Origin: DATFDN01 sp963818885
GTDB lineage: Bacteria; Pseudomonadota; Alphaproteobacteria; Acetobacterales; Acetobacteraceae
Direction: 5' to 3'
Assembly (NCBI GenBank): GCA_963818885.1
Contig: CAWFTP010000006.1
Location: 310,001-374,000 of the forward strand
Length of the DNA stretch: 64,000 nt
Shown here: positions 36,266 through 48,010 of the stretch, piece by piece
Layout of the letters: the number at the start of each line of letters is the position of its first letter
Numbering within the stretch: position 1 is the stretch's first letter
The notes under the pieces: generated by a model
What the model was told of the DNA's origin: nothing
Database searches by the model: none
What the model saw: only the letters and a program-made list of their open reading frames with translations
Program-made: the position numbers and the translations under genes

Positions 36266-37030
36266 ATGCGCCGCGGCGACTGGGCCGCGGCGTGGGCGGT
36301 GAACGACGCGGTGCTGGCGGCGCGGACCGAGCCGGCGGACGATCCGCGCCTGCCGTATCATCGGCGCTACGTGTGGGACGGGCGGGCGCTGGCGGGGCGC
36401 GACGTGCTGGTGCGCTGCTATCACGGGCTCGGCGACACGCTGCAGTTCCTGCGCTACCTGCCGGCGCTCCGCGCGCGGGCGGCGTCGGTGACCTTGGAGG
36501 TGCAGCCGGAGCTGGCGGCGATCACGGCGGAGTTCGCCGATCGGGTGGTCGCGTTCGATGTCGCGGCGCCGGTGCAGCCGGGCGCGGTCGATGTCGAGAT
36601 CATGGAGCTGTTCCACGCGTTGCGCCTGCCGCCCGACGCGGTGCCGCCGCCGTATCTGTTTGTGGTGGGGGAGCGGCGCGGCGGAATCGGCGTGTGTGTG
36701 CGGGCGGGGGAGTGGGATCCGGGGCGCTCGGTGCCGTTCGAAGCGCTGCGGGCGGCGCTGCCGAGGGAGCCGGTGGTGCTGCGCGGGGCGAGCGTGGCGG
36801 AGACCGCGGCGCTGGTCGCTTGCGTCGACGAGGTGGTGTGCGTCGACACGATGGTCGCGCATCTCGCGGGCGCGATGGGGCGGGCGCCGCATGTGCTGCT
36901 GAAGGCGGCGGCGGACTGGCGCTGGGGCGAGGGGGCGCGCTGCGCCTGGTATTCCCGGGCGCGCCTGTATCGGCAGGAACGGGCGGGGGAATGGGACGCG
37001 CCGCTCGCGGCGCTGGCGCGGGCGCTCTAG
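36266..37030 (+). CDS. Glycosyltransferase family 9-like protein
   Basis: About 254 residues. 'VLVRCYHGLGDTLQFLRYLPAL' near residue 45 is the nucleotide-sugar-side motif of heptosyltransferase-like (GT9) proteins, and 'VDEVVCVDTMVAHLAGAMGRAPHVLL' near the C-terminus is the typical second-domain motif. It is shorter than LpsC/WaaF heptosyltransferases (about 340 residues). The start is uncertain: ATG 36266 is the first in-frame ATG, and the open frame extends upstream into the dodecin gene. The acceptor is unknown. Confidence 0.65.
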   Translation: MRRGDWAAAWAVNDAVLAARTEPADDPRLPYHRRYVWDGRALAGRDVLVRCYHGLGDTLQFLRYLPALRARAASVTLEVQPELAAITAEFADRVVAFDVAAPVQPGAVDVEIMELFHALRLPPDAVPPPYLFVVGERRGGIGVCVRAGEWDPGRSVPFEALRAALPREPVVLRGASVAETAALVACVDEVVCVDTMVAHLAGAMGRAPHVLLKAAADWRWGEGARCAWYSRARLYRQERAGEWDAPLAALARAL

Positions 37031-37261
37031 GCGGCGAGGCGCTCGGCGAGGAGGCGGGCGCAGGCGGCGTGGTGGTGCCGCGCGATGTCCTCGATCAGCG
37101 CGGCGTTGGTGCGGTGGTAGTGGCGCGCGAGGCCGAACTTGATGCCGGCGCGCAGGGAGAGGCGGTGCAGGTTTGAGGCCCGCGACCCCGTGTTGCGCGA
37201 CATGGGCGGCGGCGGCGAGCAGGCGGGCGCGCTTCTCGGAGGGCGTTACTCGGATGCCCAT
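37027..37261 (-). CDS. Short hypothetical protein or gene fragment beside IS remnant, one frameshift
   Basis: Reading the minus strand from ATG 37261 gives MGIRVTPSEKRARLLAAAA, then, after one base shift near 37175, 'LHRLSLRAGIKFGLARHYHR' and an Ala/His-rich helix, with the stop sharing CTAG with the glycosyltransferase stop. The IS5 remnant starts 22 bp upstream, so this may be the surviving 3' part of a larger gene cut by the insertion. Family not recognised. Confidence 0.35.
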
Positions 37262-37282
37262 TCGCCGATCCCGGCGGCGATC

Positions 37283-38145
37283 ATGCGCTTCGTTGGCCTC
37301 GCGCTGCACGATCCGGTGCCTGACGCCAAGACGATCTGGCTCTACCGCGAGCAGCTCACGCGTGCCGGTGCGCTCGGCCGCGCGTTCGGTCGGTTCGACG
37401 CCATGCTGCGCGATCGCGGCTATCTCGCGATGGGCGGCCAGATCGTCGATGCCACAGTCATCGACGCGCGCCGGCCGCGCCTGACCCGCGACGAGAAGCA
37501 GATCGTGCGCGATGGCGGCATGCCGGGTGGCTGGTCGAAAGCGCGGACCCGGCAGATCGACCGTGGCGGGCGTTGGACCATCAAGCGCGGCCGCAAGCAG
37601 GCTCCGCCCGAGGGCGCGCCGCGCCAGGCGAGCAGCGAGATCGCGGTGCCGGTGTTCGGCTACAAGAACCATCTGGACGTCGATCGTGCGCACGGCTTCA
37701 TCCGCCGCTTCGTCGTCACCCATGCCGCCCGGCACGACGGCAGCCAACTTGGCGCGTTGCTCGACGCTGACAACACCGCCAGCGACGTGTGGGCGGAGCT
37801 GGCCAAGGTTCCGCCTGCGCAGCAGGTGGAATGCCAGCGGAGGGGGATACCGCCTATCGCAGCCGCGCCAATCTGGCGCTGATTGCCAGGCGCGGCCTCA
37901 CGCCGCGGTTCCAACGTGCCAAGCCGCGCGGCCGGCCGATGCCGCCGCACATCGCCCGCGGCAACGCGACGCGTGCCCGCGTGCGCAGCCGCGTCGAGCA
38001 CGTCTTCGCCGCCGAGAAGCGCCGGATGGGTCTGCTGGTGCGCACCATCGGCCTGGTGCGCGCCACCGCGAAGATCACGCTGGCCAACCTCGCCTACAAC
38101 ATGCGCAGGCTGGTCTGGATCGACAGTATAGCCGCGCCCGCCTGA
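37283..38145 (+). pseudogene. IS5-family transposase remnant, 5' truncated and frameshifted
   Basis: About 287 residues remain. DDE elements are visible: Asp in 'GGQIVDATVIDARRP', the second Asp region 'LGALLDADNTASDVWAE', and Glu in 'RVRSRVEHVFAAEKRRMG'. 'MRFVGLALHDPVPDAKTIWLYREQL' is the typical IS5-family segment that normally follows a 60-residue N-terminal part, missing here. A frame change near 37840 separates the second and third motifs ('...DTAYRSRANLAL'). Loss of the 5' end makes it non-functional. Confidence 0.8.
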
Positions 38146-38280
38146 CGCCGCCGCCTGCCGACACCGCCTGAGCCGGCGCCCATCAACGCCGGTCCCGACC
38201 CCCGCCCCCGTCCAGCAACCACCACACGAGCGGCAAAGTCAGTGCCAAGCGCGCAATTCAGGCAGTTATTCGAGGTGTCC
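37283..38280 (+). mobile_element. Left-truncated IS5-family insertion sequence
   Basis: The right end carries a plausible terminal repeat, GGCAGTTATTCGAGGTGTCC at 38261-38280. Its inverted partner is not present near 37200-37290, and the transposase lacks its first 60 or so residues, so the left end has been lost. A GC-rich non-coding tail of about 115 bp lies between transposase and right end. Confidence 0.6.
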
Positions 38281-38312
38281 ATGCGGCCATTATTGGAAGG
38301 GCTGGGAATCCG

Positions 38313-39164
38313 CTAGTTCAGCCGCGTCCGCAGCTCCTCCATCGCGGCCCGCGCGCGCGCCGCCGCCTCGCCTTGCGGCGCGAGATCGAGGAAGTGTTGC
38401 AGGCAGCGCAGCGCCGCCTGCACCTCCCCGAGTCGCTGATGGATCAGCCCCGCCTCCCGCCACAACCCGGCGTGATCCGGGGCGATGCGTAGCATGTCCT
38501 CGGCGCACACAACGGCGCCCGCGAGGTCGCCCGCGGCGAGGCGGCGTGTCTTGATGTTGTTCTGCAGGCGCAGCAGGACGGCACGGACATCGACCGGACG
38601 CAGCACGCCGGGGCGGAGCTCCGCCTGCTCGCCCTCGATGCGCTTGAGCAGCAGCCGCAGGTCGCGTGCGTCGAGCGGCGTGCCGCCGTCGAACACGTCG
38701 AGCACGAGCTGCCCCGCGCGTCCCTCCAGCGCGAACAGGAAATGCGCCGGGAAATCGACGCCGTGCGCCCGCCACCCGGCCGCGCGCGCGGCATGCAGCC
38801 ACAGAATCCCGAGCGCTACCGGCAGGCCCTTCTTGCGCTCGATCACGCTCAGTAGGTTCGCGTTCGCCGGGTCGTCATAGGTCTCCGCGTCGCCGCGATA
38901 GCCGTGCCGGCCCACTAGCAGCCCGGCGAGCGCCTCGGCCCGCACGCCGAGCTCGGCCTCCTGGCCCAGCGAGCGCGCAAGCTCGACGGCTTCGCGCGCG
39001 ATCGCGGTCAGCTCCGCCCGCGCGGCCTGCCAGTCCGCGTGCGGCGCATCGACGCGGGCGAGCTGCAACGCGGCATCGGCGACGTCGATCTCCGGATCCG
39101 GCAACTGGCCGACCGCGTCGAGCGCCGAGCGCGCATCGTCCGGCGAGGGTTGGGAGGCGGACAT
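38313..39164 (-). CDS. SirB1-family transglutaminase-like/TPR protein
   Basis: 283 residues, intact. The central domain matches the SirB1/transglutaminase-like N-terminal family: 'YDDPANANLLSVIERKKGLPVALGILWLHAARAAGW' and 'GVDFPAHFLFAL', with TPR-like helices in the C-terminal 100 residues ('AEDMLRIAPDHAGLWREAGLIHQRLGEVQAALRCLQHFL'). The Cys of true transglutaminases is absent, as usual in this group. The function is poorly defined; the family is often encoded near peptide-release or modification genes. It diverges from the YfhO-like gene. Confidence 0.8.
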   Translation of the reverse strand: MSASQPSPDDARSALDAVGQLPDPEIDVADAALQLARVDAPHADWQAARAELTAIAREAVELARSLGQEAELGVRAEALAGLLVGRHGYRGDAETYDDPANANLLSVIERKKGLPVALGILWLHAARAAGWRAHGVDFPAHFLFALEGRAGQLVLDVFDGGTPLDARDLRLLLKRIEGEQAELRPGVLRPVDVRAVLLRLQNNIKTRRLAAGDLAGAVVCAEDMLRIAPDHAGLWREAGLIHQRLGEVQAALRCLQHFLDLAPQGEAAARARAAMEELRTRLN

Positions 39165-39228
39165 GATTCCCTGCTAGGCTCGCCGCCGTCCGGCCGCAAG
39201 CCTGCGCCACCTCACTGCGGAACGCCTA

Positions 39229-41414
39229 ATGCCGTCAGGAGCAAGCCGCATCCTGCTTGTGCTCGCCCGGTCGCCCGCGACCTACCTGTTGGGCCTGCCG
39301 ATCCTGGCTTCGCTTCCGCAACTGATCGGGCTGTTGCATGCCGACCCGCTGTTGCGGACCGCGCTGCTGACGATCCATCCGCACGGCGCGCCGCTGCCCG
39401 GCGTGCCGGTGATCGATCCGAACGACGGCGTCACCACGCAGGCGCTCGGCACGCTAGCGGCGCGCGACTGGCTGCATGGGATCGTGCCCTGGTGGAACCC
39501 CTTCAGCGGCGTGGGAATGCCGCTCGCGGGCGAGTACCAGCCCGCCGCGTTCTTCCCATTGGTCCTGCTGCAACTGCTGCCGAACGGCATGCTGATCCAG
39601 CACATCGTGCTGCAAGTCATCGCCGGATGGGGCGGCTTTGCCCTGCTGCGCCAGCTCGGGCTCGGCCGCCTGTCGGCGACGACGGGCGGCGTGCTGTACG
39701 GCTTCAACGGTTCGCTGATCCTGTTCAACCACGCGCCCGCCCTACCGGTGCCGTTCCTGCCCTGGACACTGCTCGGAATCGAGCGGCTTCGCGCCAGGAA
39801 TTGGGACGGCTGGCCGCTGCTGGCTCTCGCGCTCGCTCTCTCCGTGCTCGGCGGGTTTCCCGAGACCGCCTATCTCGACGGGCTGCTCGCGCTCGCCTGG
39901 GCGGTGTTGCGTTTCGTGCAAGGCCCGTCGGCGGGTCGCTTGCGTTTCGCGGCTCGGCTGGCGCTCGCCTTGGCCGTTGCCCTAGCGCTCAGCGCACCGC
40001 AAATACTGGCCTTCGCGCGGTTCCTGCCCGAGGCAGTCCTCGGCGGGCACGGCCGCGTGTTCGGCGAGGCCTCGATTCCCGCGACCGGCATCGTGACGGC
40101 GCTGATCGCGCCGTTTGCGTTCGGGCCGATCTACTCGTTCATCGCGCAATGGCCGCGTGTCGATGTCTTTCAGGGTCAGGTCGGGGGCTATGCCTCGCTG
40201 GCCGTGGTCGCGCTCGCGCTGTTCGGGCTGCTCGCGCGGCGCAGCGCGCTCGGCTGGATGCTCGGCGCATGGGCGGTGTTGGCGCTGGGGCGCGTGTTCG
40301 GCCTGCCCCCAGTCCTGGCCCTGTGGAACCTGGTTCCCGGCCTATCGCGGATCGCGGCCTTCCGGTACCTCGCGCCGTCATGGGAACTTGCGCTGGTCAT
40401 TCTCGCCGCCTTCGGGATCGAGGCGGCGTCCCGGCACGGCGCCCGGATCCCGGGTCGCGCGTTTGTAGCCGCGGCGTGCGCCGGCGGCGCGCTATTCCTT
40501 GCCGGAGTCGCTCTCGTCATCGCGGCCGGCGCGCCGGTGACGATCACTGCCATGCGGGGATGGGTCGGCGGCGCGATGCTCACGGCGGGGATGTTCGCGG
40601 GAGCGAGCCTACTGCTGCTGCGCCAGGGCCGTGCGCTCGCGCTGGCGTGCGTCGTGGCGGGCGAGGCCGTGCTTCTCGCGTTCCTCACTGGCCTGTCCAC
40701 TCCGGCGCATGCGGTGCTGGACGAAAGCGCGGTCCGCTTCCTGCGGGCCAATGTCGGACTGAATCGATTCTACACGCTCGGCCCGTTCCAGCCGAACTAC
40801 GGCGCCTTTTTCGGGGGCGCGTCGATCAACCACAACTACCTTCCGGTGGCGCGGCGCTGGGCCGACTGGGTACGCGCGAACCTCGATCCCGCCGCCGATC
40901 CCGTCGTCTTCACCGGCAGCATGGGACATCCGGGCGGCGAACCGGAGGCCGCCGAGGCGGTGCGGCGTCATCTCGCGAGCTTCGAGTGGGCCGGCGTCGA
41001 ATACGTCATCGCTCACGCGCGGAGCCCGATCGATCTCGGGTCAGCTGTCACACGCGCCTATGCCGATCCGCTGCTCGCCATCTACCGCCTTCCCGAGCCG
41101 GCGCCGTATTTCGAGGTCGTCGCGGGTGATTGCGACGCACCCACGCAAGGATCGCGCACCCGTGCCGTTGTCGATTGCCGGACGCCGGGGATCCTGGTGA
41201 GACGAGAGCTGTTTTTCCCCGGCTGGAGCGCGACGGTCGACGGCGCTCCCGCGCGGATCGAGCCTTATCGCGACCTGTTCCAGTCAGTCGCGCTTGCGCC
41301 GGGACGGAACGCGGTTCGCTTCAGCTTTGCTCCGCCGGGAGCGGGGCTTGCCTGGCTCGCGATGGCGTTGGGCACGGCCGTGCTTGGCGCCGGGTGGTGG
41401 CACGCCGCCAGAGG

Positions 41415-41436
<22 letters not shown>
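39229..41436 (+). CDS. YfhO-like polytopic membrane protein
   Basis: 735 residues, intact. About twelve hydrophobic segments fill the first 510 residues, and a soluble periplasmic domain follows, ending in 'ELFFPGWSATVDGAPARIEPYRDLFQSVALAPGRNAVRFSF', the typical YfhO C-terminal domain, and a last membrane helix. Early loop residues such as 'DPNDGVTTQ' and 'WNPFSGVGMPLAGEYQPAAFFP' resemble GT-C glycosyltransferases, so it may glycosylate a cell-envelope polymer with a lipid-linked sugar. Its 3' end overlaps thiC tail to tail by 22 bp. Confidence 0.8.
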
Positions 41437-43241
<1,805 letters not shown>

Positions 43242-43293
43242 GGGCGTGCTCCCTATGGGCGGTCCGGCGGATTGCGGGTGTCCTGCGCTGCCC

Positions 43294-43383
<90 letters not shown>

Positions 43384-43494
43384 CAGGAAGGATGGGGCGC
43401 GACCGAGCAAGTGTCAAACGGGAGATGAGATGCCAGGGGACGGGCGAGCTAACGACTTAAGTCGCCATTGATAGCTCTCCACGACCGACTAATA

Positions 43495-44658
43495 CCAAGA
43501 CTTGCTGATCAGGACCCATGCGCCCATTCGCGTAGCCCGAGCGATATGATGGTCCAGGGCTGAGCCTCGAGCTTGTTCCATGCGTGGCAGCAGAGGTCGA
43601 GCAGCGCATCGGTGCTGTCGAAGACGCGGTTGGAAAGCCAGTTATCGCGCATGAACTGCCAGACGTTCTCCTGAGCATTGAGCTCGGGGCACTTCGGAGG
43701 CAGGGGAACGATCGTGATGTTGTCCGGCACCGAAAGCTTATCCGAGAGATGCCAGCCGGCCTGGTCGAGCAGCAGCACGGCATGGCGGCCAGGCGCCACA
43801 TCGGCGGCGATCGCTGTCAGATGCAGGTTCATCGTCGCCGTGTTGCACCAAGGCAGGACCAGGCCGGTTGCCTTGCCCTCGGCCGGGCAGATCGCGCCGA
43901 AGATGTAGGTCGACGCGGTCCGCTGGTCAGACGGCGCGGAGGGTCGGCTGCCGCGCCTCGCCCATCGGCGGGTGATCTTGTTCTTCTGTCCGATCCTGGC
44001 CTCGTCGGCGAACCAGATTTCTATGTCACTGCGATCGAGGCCGCGCTCGCCCGCGATCGCCGCCACCGTCGCGGGCCAGTTTTTTTGAAAGCCTCGACGG
44101 CACCCGCCGTCTGCGCGTGGTGACGCGGGCGCGCCGAGAGCTTGCGGTATCCCATCGCACGCAGCTCCCGGCTCAGCGTCTGCTTCGACACGCTGATCGC
44201 ATATCGCTCCCAGAGGCATTGACAGAGATCGATGATCCGCCACCGCACCACACCGTGCACGGTCGGGATCGGGCCGTCCGCGATCATCGCCGCCAGAGCG
44301 GCCCGATGCATGGCGTTCAGCCTTGGTCGCTGGCCGGGAGCCTTGCGGTCAATCAGTCCTGCGGGGCCAATGCCGTTGAACCGCAGCACCCAGTCACGCA
44401 CCACTTGCAAGCCCACGCCGCCGACCGCCGCCGCCTCGGTCCGGCTGCCGCCGTCATAGATTGCGGCCAGTGCAAGCAGGCGCCGCACCTGCCTGGCATC
44501 CCCGCTCTCCCGCGCAATTCGGCGCAGTCGCGCGGCGTCATAATCCGGCCTCAGCGGAATCGGCTTCCCCATGCGAACCTCATGCATCCGCCAGGTTTGA
44601 ATCAGATCACTTCCGCGTCGGGAAACCCCTGAAGTGAGTTTCGGTCAGCAAGTCTTGG
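43495..44658 (-). mobile_element. Complete IS630-family insertion sequence
   Basis: Ends are inverted repeats: CCAAGACTTGCTGATC at the left and GGTCAGCAAGTCTTGG at the right (15 of 16 match as inverted repeats). Both ends are flanked by TA (43493-43494 and 44659-44660), the target duplicated by IS630. Length 1,164 bp. The transposase fills nearly the whole element on the minus strand. It sits between thiC's promoter region and a small coding region. Confidence 0.92.
43509..44587 (-). CDS. IS630-family transposase, orfA/orfB joined by programmed -1 frameshift
   Basis: orfA (ATG near 44572) has a helix-turn-helix region, 'ARQVRRLLALAAIYDGGSRTEAAAV', and ends its frame with 'EAFKKTGP'. orfB continues 'NWPATVAAIAGERG', then the DDE domain: 'IEIWFADEARIGQ' (D), 'AVLLLDQAGWHLSD' (D) and 'NAQENVWQFMRD' (E). 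The join is at a run of seven A on the coding strand, where a -1 slip reads '...FKKNWP'. This is the standard IS630 device, so the element may be active. The catalytic triad is complete. Confidence 0.88.
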
Positions 44659-44680
44659 TATAAGGTCGCGAACGCCTTGA

Positions 44681-44863
44681 TCACAGGGAGACGATTCCGG
44701 CAATAATGGCGCCCGTCATCCATTTCAGGACCAGGAGATCGGCCTCGATCCGGCCGAACCGCGATTCATAATCCGCGATCGCCCTGCCAGCGGCGCGCGC
44801 CTTGTCCTCCGGAGTGCCAGCGGCAAGGAAGGCGTCATAGACCTCGGCGATCATCGTGGTCAT
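44681..44863 (-). CDS. Small protein with C-terminal membrane anchor (DUF1640-like)
   Basis: 60 residues from ATG 44863 (MTTMIAEVYDAFLAAGTPED). A helical part, 'AGRAIADYESRFGRIEADLLVLKWM', precedes a short hydrophobic anchor. The pattern resembles the small coiled-coil DUF1640-type proteins. After 'GIVSL' the stop is followed, one base out of frame, by 'VIKAFATL', so a base may have been lost at the 3' end. The IS630 target TA lies 20 bp beyond. Start and family are tentative. Confidence 0.45.
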   Translation of the reverse strand: MTTMIAEVYDAFLAAGTPEDKARAAGRAIADYESRFGRIEADLLVLKWMTGAIIAGIVSL

Positions 44864-44920
44864 GTGCGCAATATGGGATTGGGGACGGTTGCTGGCCCCC
44901 GTCAGCTTCAACGGGGACGA

Positions 44921-45671
44921 TCACGACGACGACGCCGGTCGCACCAGGACGGGAGTTGCGCGGTACAGATCCGGGAACAGCCGCTTCAGGTTATCGATCT
45001 TGGGCATGTCGATGACGCGGATATACGGGAAGTCGGGATTCCGCTCGAGGAAGTCCTGGTGGTACGCCTCGGCCGGGTAGAACCCGTTGAGCCGGTCGAC
45101 CCGGGTGACGATCGGCGCGGTGTAGACATGCGCTGCACCGAGTTGCGCGATATAGGCTTCGGCGACACGCTCCTGCGCCGCATCGGTGTACCACAGTTCC
45201 GATCGGTACTGGGTGCCGCGATCCGGGCCCTGATAGTCCAGCTCCGTCGGGTCCATGGCGACCGAGAAGAACACCTCGAGCAGCTGCCCGTACGTTATCT
45301 GCTTCGGATCGAAGGTGACCTGCACGGACTCGGCGTGTCCCGTCGTGCCGGAGCTGACCGTCTCGTACTGCGCCGTGGACGCGGCACCGCCGGCATAGCC
45401 CGAGACCGCGCGCGTCACGCCCTTCACGTGCTCGAACACGCCCTGCACGCCCCAGAAGCAGCCGCCGGAGAACACCAAGGTCTGCGGCGCCCCATTGCCC
45501 GCCGGGAGGTCGATGGCGGGGGGCGGCAGGCGGCGTCGCCGGCTGCTCCGCCGAGGCGGGCGGGCGGAGCACGGCCACGCCGAGCCCGGCGGCGAGCAAT
45601 GCCGCGCCGCCCCAGCGCCCCAGCGCGCCAAGGCGGAAGGATCGAACCGAACGCTTCGGGGAATCAGACAT
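44921..45671 (-). CDS. msrA: Exported peptide-methionine (S)-S-oxide reductase MsrA, one frameshift
   Basis: About 250 residues. MsrA reduces methionine-S-sulfoxide in oxidised proteins. The catalytic Cys is in 'VFSGGCFWGVQGVFEHVKGV' (GCFWG), followed by 'VSGYAGGAASTAQYETVSSGTTGHAESVQV' and 'YHQDFLERNPDFPYI'. The N-terminus from ATG 45671 (MSDSPKRSVRSFRLGALGRW) contains a hydrophobic export signal, so the enzyme acts outside the cytoplasm. The frame breaks in a run of six C near 45520; removing one C restores 'AAPAIDLPAG'. Confidence 0.9.
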
Positions 45672-45801
45672 GCCTACTGCCCATGTCGATGCCATTTGTC
45701 CGTAACACCCTCGTGCGCGCCTGCGCAGGCCGCTTTCAGCGTTGCCGCGCCTGGCGCATGCGCGCACTAGCCTAGCCCATCCGTCATGAAAGGCGCCAGC
45801 C

Positions 45802-46060
45802 GTGATCCGCACCGCCCTGTTCGCCTCGATGTTCCTCGCCGCCGCCTTCGCCGGGCCCGCGCTCCGCGAATATCTGCCAAGCCGACAACGGCACGCACTG
45901 CGCCACCGGCATGCCGATCGAGGGCTATTGCGAATGCCACGTCCGCGGGCAGTCGATCGGCGGCACCGTCGTCGAGGCGCAGACCCCCCGGCCGGCAGCC
46001 CGCCGCATGTCGCACCCCGACTGCAGCGCCAATCCCACGGCGCCCGGCTGCCCGCGCTAA
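45802..46060 (+). CDS. Small exported Cys-rich protein, one frameshift
   Basis: About 85 residues. GTG start at 45802 with AAGGCG before it, signal peptide MIRTALFASMFLAAAFAGPA. After one base is removed near 45868 the frame continues 'ANICQADNGTHCATGMPIEG' and 'YCECHVRGQSIGGTVV', ending in 'CSANPTAPGCPR'. Six cysteines in a short mature chain suggest disulfides in the periplasm. The family is not recognised. The luciferase-like gene starts 94 bp downstream on the same strand. Confidence 0.5.
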
Positions 46061-46154
46061 GGTATCCGGTACCGCCGCTAGCGCTGATCCGCGCGCGGTT
46101 TGCGCGTCGCTGCCGCGCGCGCCTATCCTATCGGTCGCAACGGGGTTCCTGGCC

Positions 46155-47312
46155 ATGACCGATCGCTACCTGCGCAGCGGCATCTTCCTCGCGCCGTTTC
46201 ATGCGCTGGACGAGAACCCGACCATGGCGCTGCAGCGTGACCGCGAGCTGATCGAGCATCTGGACCGGCTTGGCTATCACGAGGCCTGGGTGGGCGAGCA
46301 CCATTCGGGCGGCTTCGAGATCATCGCCTCGCCCGAGGTGTTCATCGCCGCGATGGCGGAGCGCACGCGCCACATCCGCCTCGGCACCGGCGTCTCCTCG
46401 CTGCCGTACCACAACCCGTTCATCCTTGCCGATCGCATGGTGCAGCTCGACCACCAGACGCGTGGACGAGTGATGTTCGGCGTCGGGCCGGGCGCGCTCG
46501 TGCACGACGCGGTGAAGATCGGCGTGCGCGCCGCCGACCAGCGTCGAATGATGAACGAGAGCCTCGACGTGATCGTGCGCATGCTCGACGGCGAGACCGT
46601 CACCCAGCGCACAGACTGGTTCGACCTGCACGAGGCGCGCCTGCAACTCCCGTGCTTCACCCGCCCGCGCATCGAGATGGCGGTCGCCGCCTCGCGCTCT
46701 CCGGCGGGCGCCCTGGCGGCGGGACGGCACGGGATCGGCATGCTATCGATCGGCGGCACCTCGCCCGACGCGATGGTGCACCACGCCAATAACTGGGGCA
46801 TCTACGAGGAGCAGGCGCGGCTGCACGGCAAGGCCGCCGACCGCGCCGATTGGCGGCTGGTCTCGCTGTTCCATATCGCCGAGACGCGCGAGAAGGCGCG
46901 TGAGAACGTCCGCTTCGGGCTTGAGAACTTCGCCCAGTATTTCCGCGACGTCGGGACGTTCCCGATCGTGCCTCCCGGGATCGGTGACGCCTATGAGTGG
47001 TTGCTCGAGAACAAGGCGGCCTGCATCGGCACGCCCGAGGACGCGATCGCCTATATCGAGACACTCTATCAGGGCGCCGGTGGGTTCGGAGCGATCCTGG
47101 AGCTCGCGCATAACTGGGCCGACTGGGGCGCGACGCAGCGTCACTACGAGCTGATGGCGCGCTACGTCCATCCGCATTTCCAGGGCAGCCGCACGCTGCG
47201 GCAGGACAGCTACGGCGCCGCACGGGACCATAGCGAGGAATTTCGCCAGCAGAGCCAGGCGGCGGTGCAGGCGGAGATCGACCGCGCGGCGAAGGCGAAG
47301 GCCGCGGAGTAG
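46155..47312 (+). CDS. LLM-class flavin-dependent oxidoreductase
   Basis: 385 residues, intact. Bacterial-luciferase-like monooxygenase fold using FMNH2 or F420-like flavin. The family pattern is clear: 'LGYHEAWVGEHHSGGFEIIASPEVFIAAMAERTRHIRLGTGV', 'LPYHNPFILADRMVQLDHQTRGRVMFGVGPG', and C-terminal 'GTPEDAIAYIETLYQGAGGFGAILELAHNWADW'. Limonene or alkane monooxygenase-like members share these features. ATG at 46155; isolated transcription unit. The substrate cannot be inferred. Confidence 0.88.
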   Translation: MTDRYLRSGIFLAPFHALDENPTMALQRDRELIEHLDRLGYHEAWVGEHHSGGFEIIASPEVFIAAMAERTRHIRLGTGVSSLPYHNPFILADRMVQLDHQTRGRVMFGVGPGALVHDAVKIGVRAADQRRMMNESLDVIVRMLDGETVTQRTDWFDLHEARLQLPCFTRPRIEMAVAASRSPAGALAAGRHGIGMLSIGGTSPDAMVHHANNWGIYEEQARLHGKAADRADWRLVSLFHIAETREKARENVRFGLENFAQYFRDVGTFPIVPPGIGDAYEWLLENKAACIGTPEDAIAYIETLYQGAGGFGAILELAHNWADWGATQRHYELMARYVHPHFQGSRTLRQDSYGAARDHSEEFRQQSQAAVQAEIDRAAKAKAAE

Positions 47313-47349
47313 TGGGTCCGTTTCAACGGCACCGTCGAGTGGTTAGCGG

Positions 47350-47772
47350 TCAGTCACGCGCCGCCCGCACGGGACTTTGCGGGTAGCTGACGATCTCGTC
47401 TGGGAGGTGCAGCCACCGATGCTGGCGTTTATCCCACGTGGCTTGCACTGGCGCGGGAAAGTCCGGGTCTGCGAACGCGCCGACCGCGACGCCTACCATC
47501 GGCGGAAGACGCTCAGGCTCCCACCAAATCGTCGATCCGCAGGTGCCGCAGAAAAGGAACGTGACGTTGGAGCCGCTGTCAGCCCCTCGTCTGAACTTGG
47601 TCGATGATCCAGCCGCGATCGTGACATGTTCTTTGGCGAAGAAGGCCGCGATGCCGAAGACCGAGCCCGTTCGACGCTGACAGTCGAGGCAGTGGCAAAG
47701 CGAAATACCGGCCGGCTCGCCACTGCAGCGGATCACGAGCCGGCCGCACTGACATGCTGCTTCCCGGAGCAT
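47350..47772 (-). CDS. GFA (glutathione-dependent formaldehyde-activating)-family zinc protein
   Basis: 140 residues from ATG 47772. Zinc ligands typical of the GFA/CENP-V family are present: 'ACQCGRLVIRCSGEP', 'SLCHCLDCQRRTGSVFG' and 'FLFCGTCGSTIWWEPE'. Members include S-(hydroxymethyl)glutathione synthase and many of unknown function. An in-frame ATG at 47853 exists but lacks homology-like sequence. It converges with the luciferase-like gene (37-bp gap). The 238 bp from its start to rpmI hold no other gene and must carry both promoters. Confidence 0.85.
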   Translation of the reverse strand: MLREAACQCGRLVIRCSGEPAGISLCHCLDCQRRTGSVFGIAAFFAKEHVTIAAGSSTKFRRGADSGSNVTFLFCGTCGSTIWWEPERLPPMVGVAVGAFADPDFPAPVQATWDKRQHRWLHLPDEIVSYPQSPVRAARD

Positions 47773-48010
47773 GTCGCGGAGTTGAATACGATTCGTAAGG
47801 AAGTGCAATCCGGAGCGCGGGAAGTCCACTGGGGGTCGGAGACCGACATTCAAACCGAGGGACAGCCGAGCCGCCCAGTAGGTTGCGCGGGGGAAGCTCC
47901 CCCGCTATACGCCGCCGCTTGTTCGCGCGCCTGGGCCTGTGGGGCATGCCCGGCCGCGGTCCCGCGTCCCCATTCGGGAAATCAGGCGGGTCGGCGAGAA
48001 GGAGATGCAA

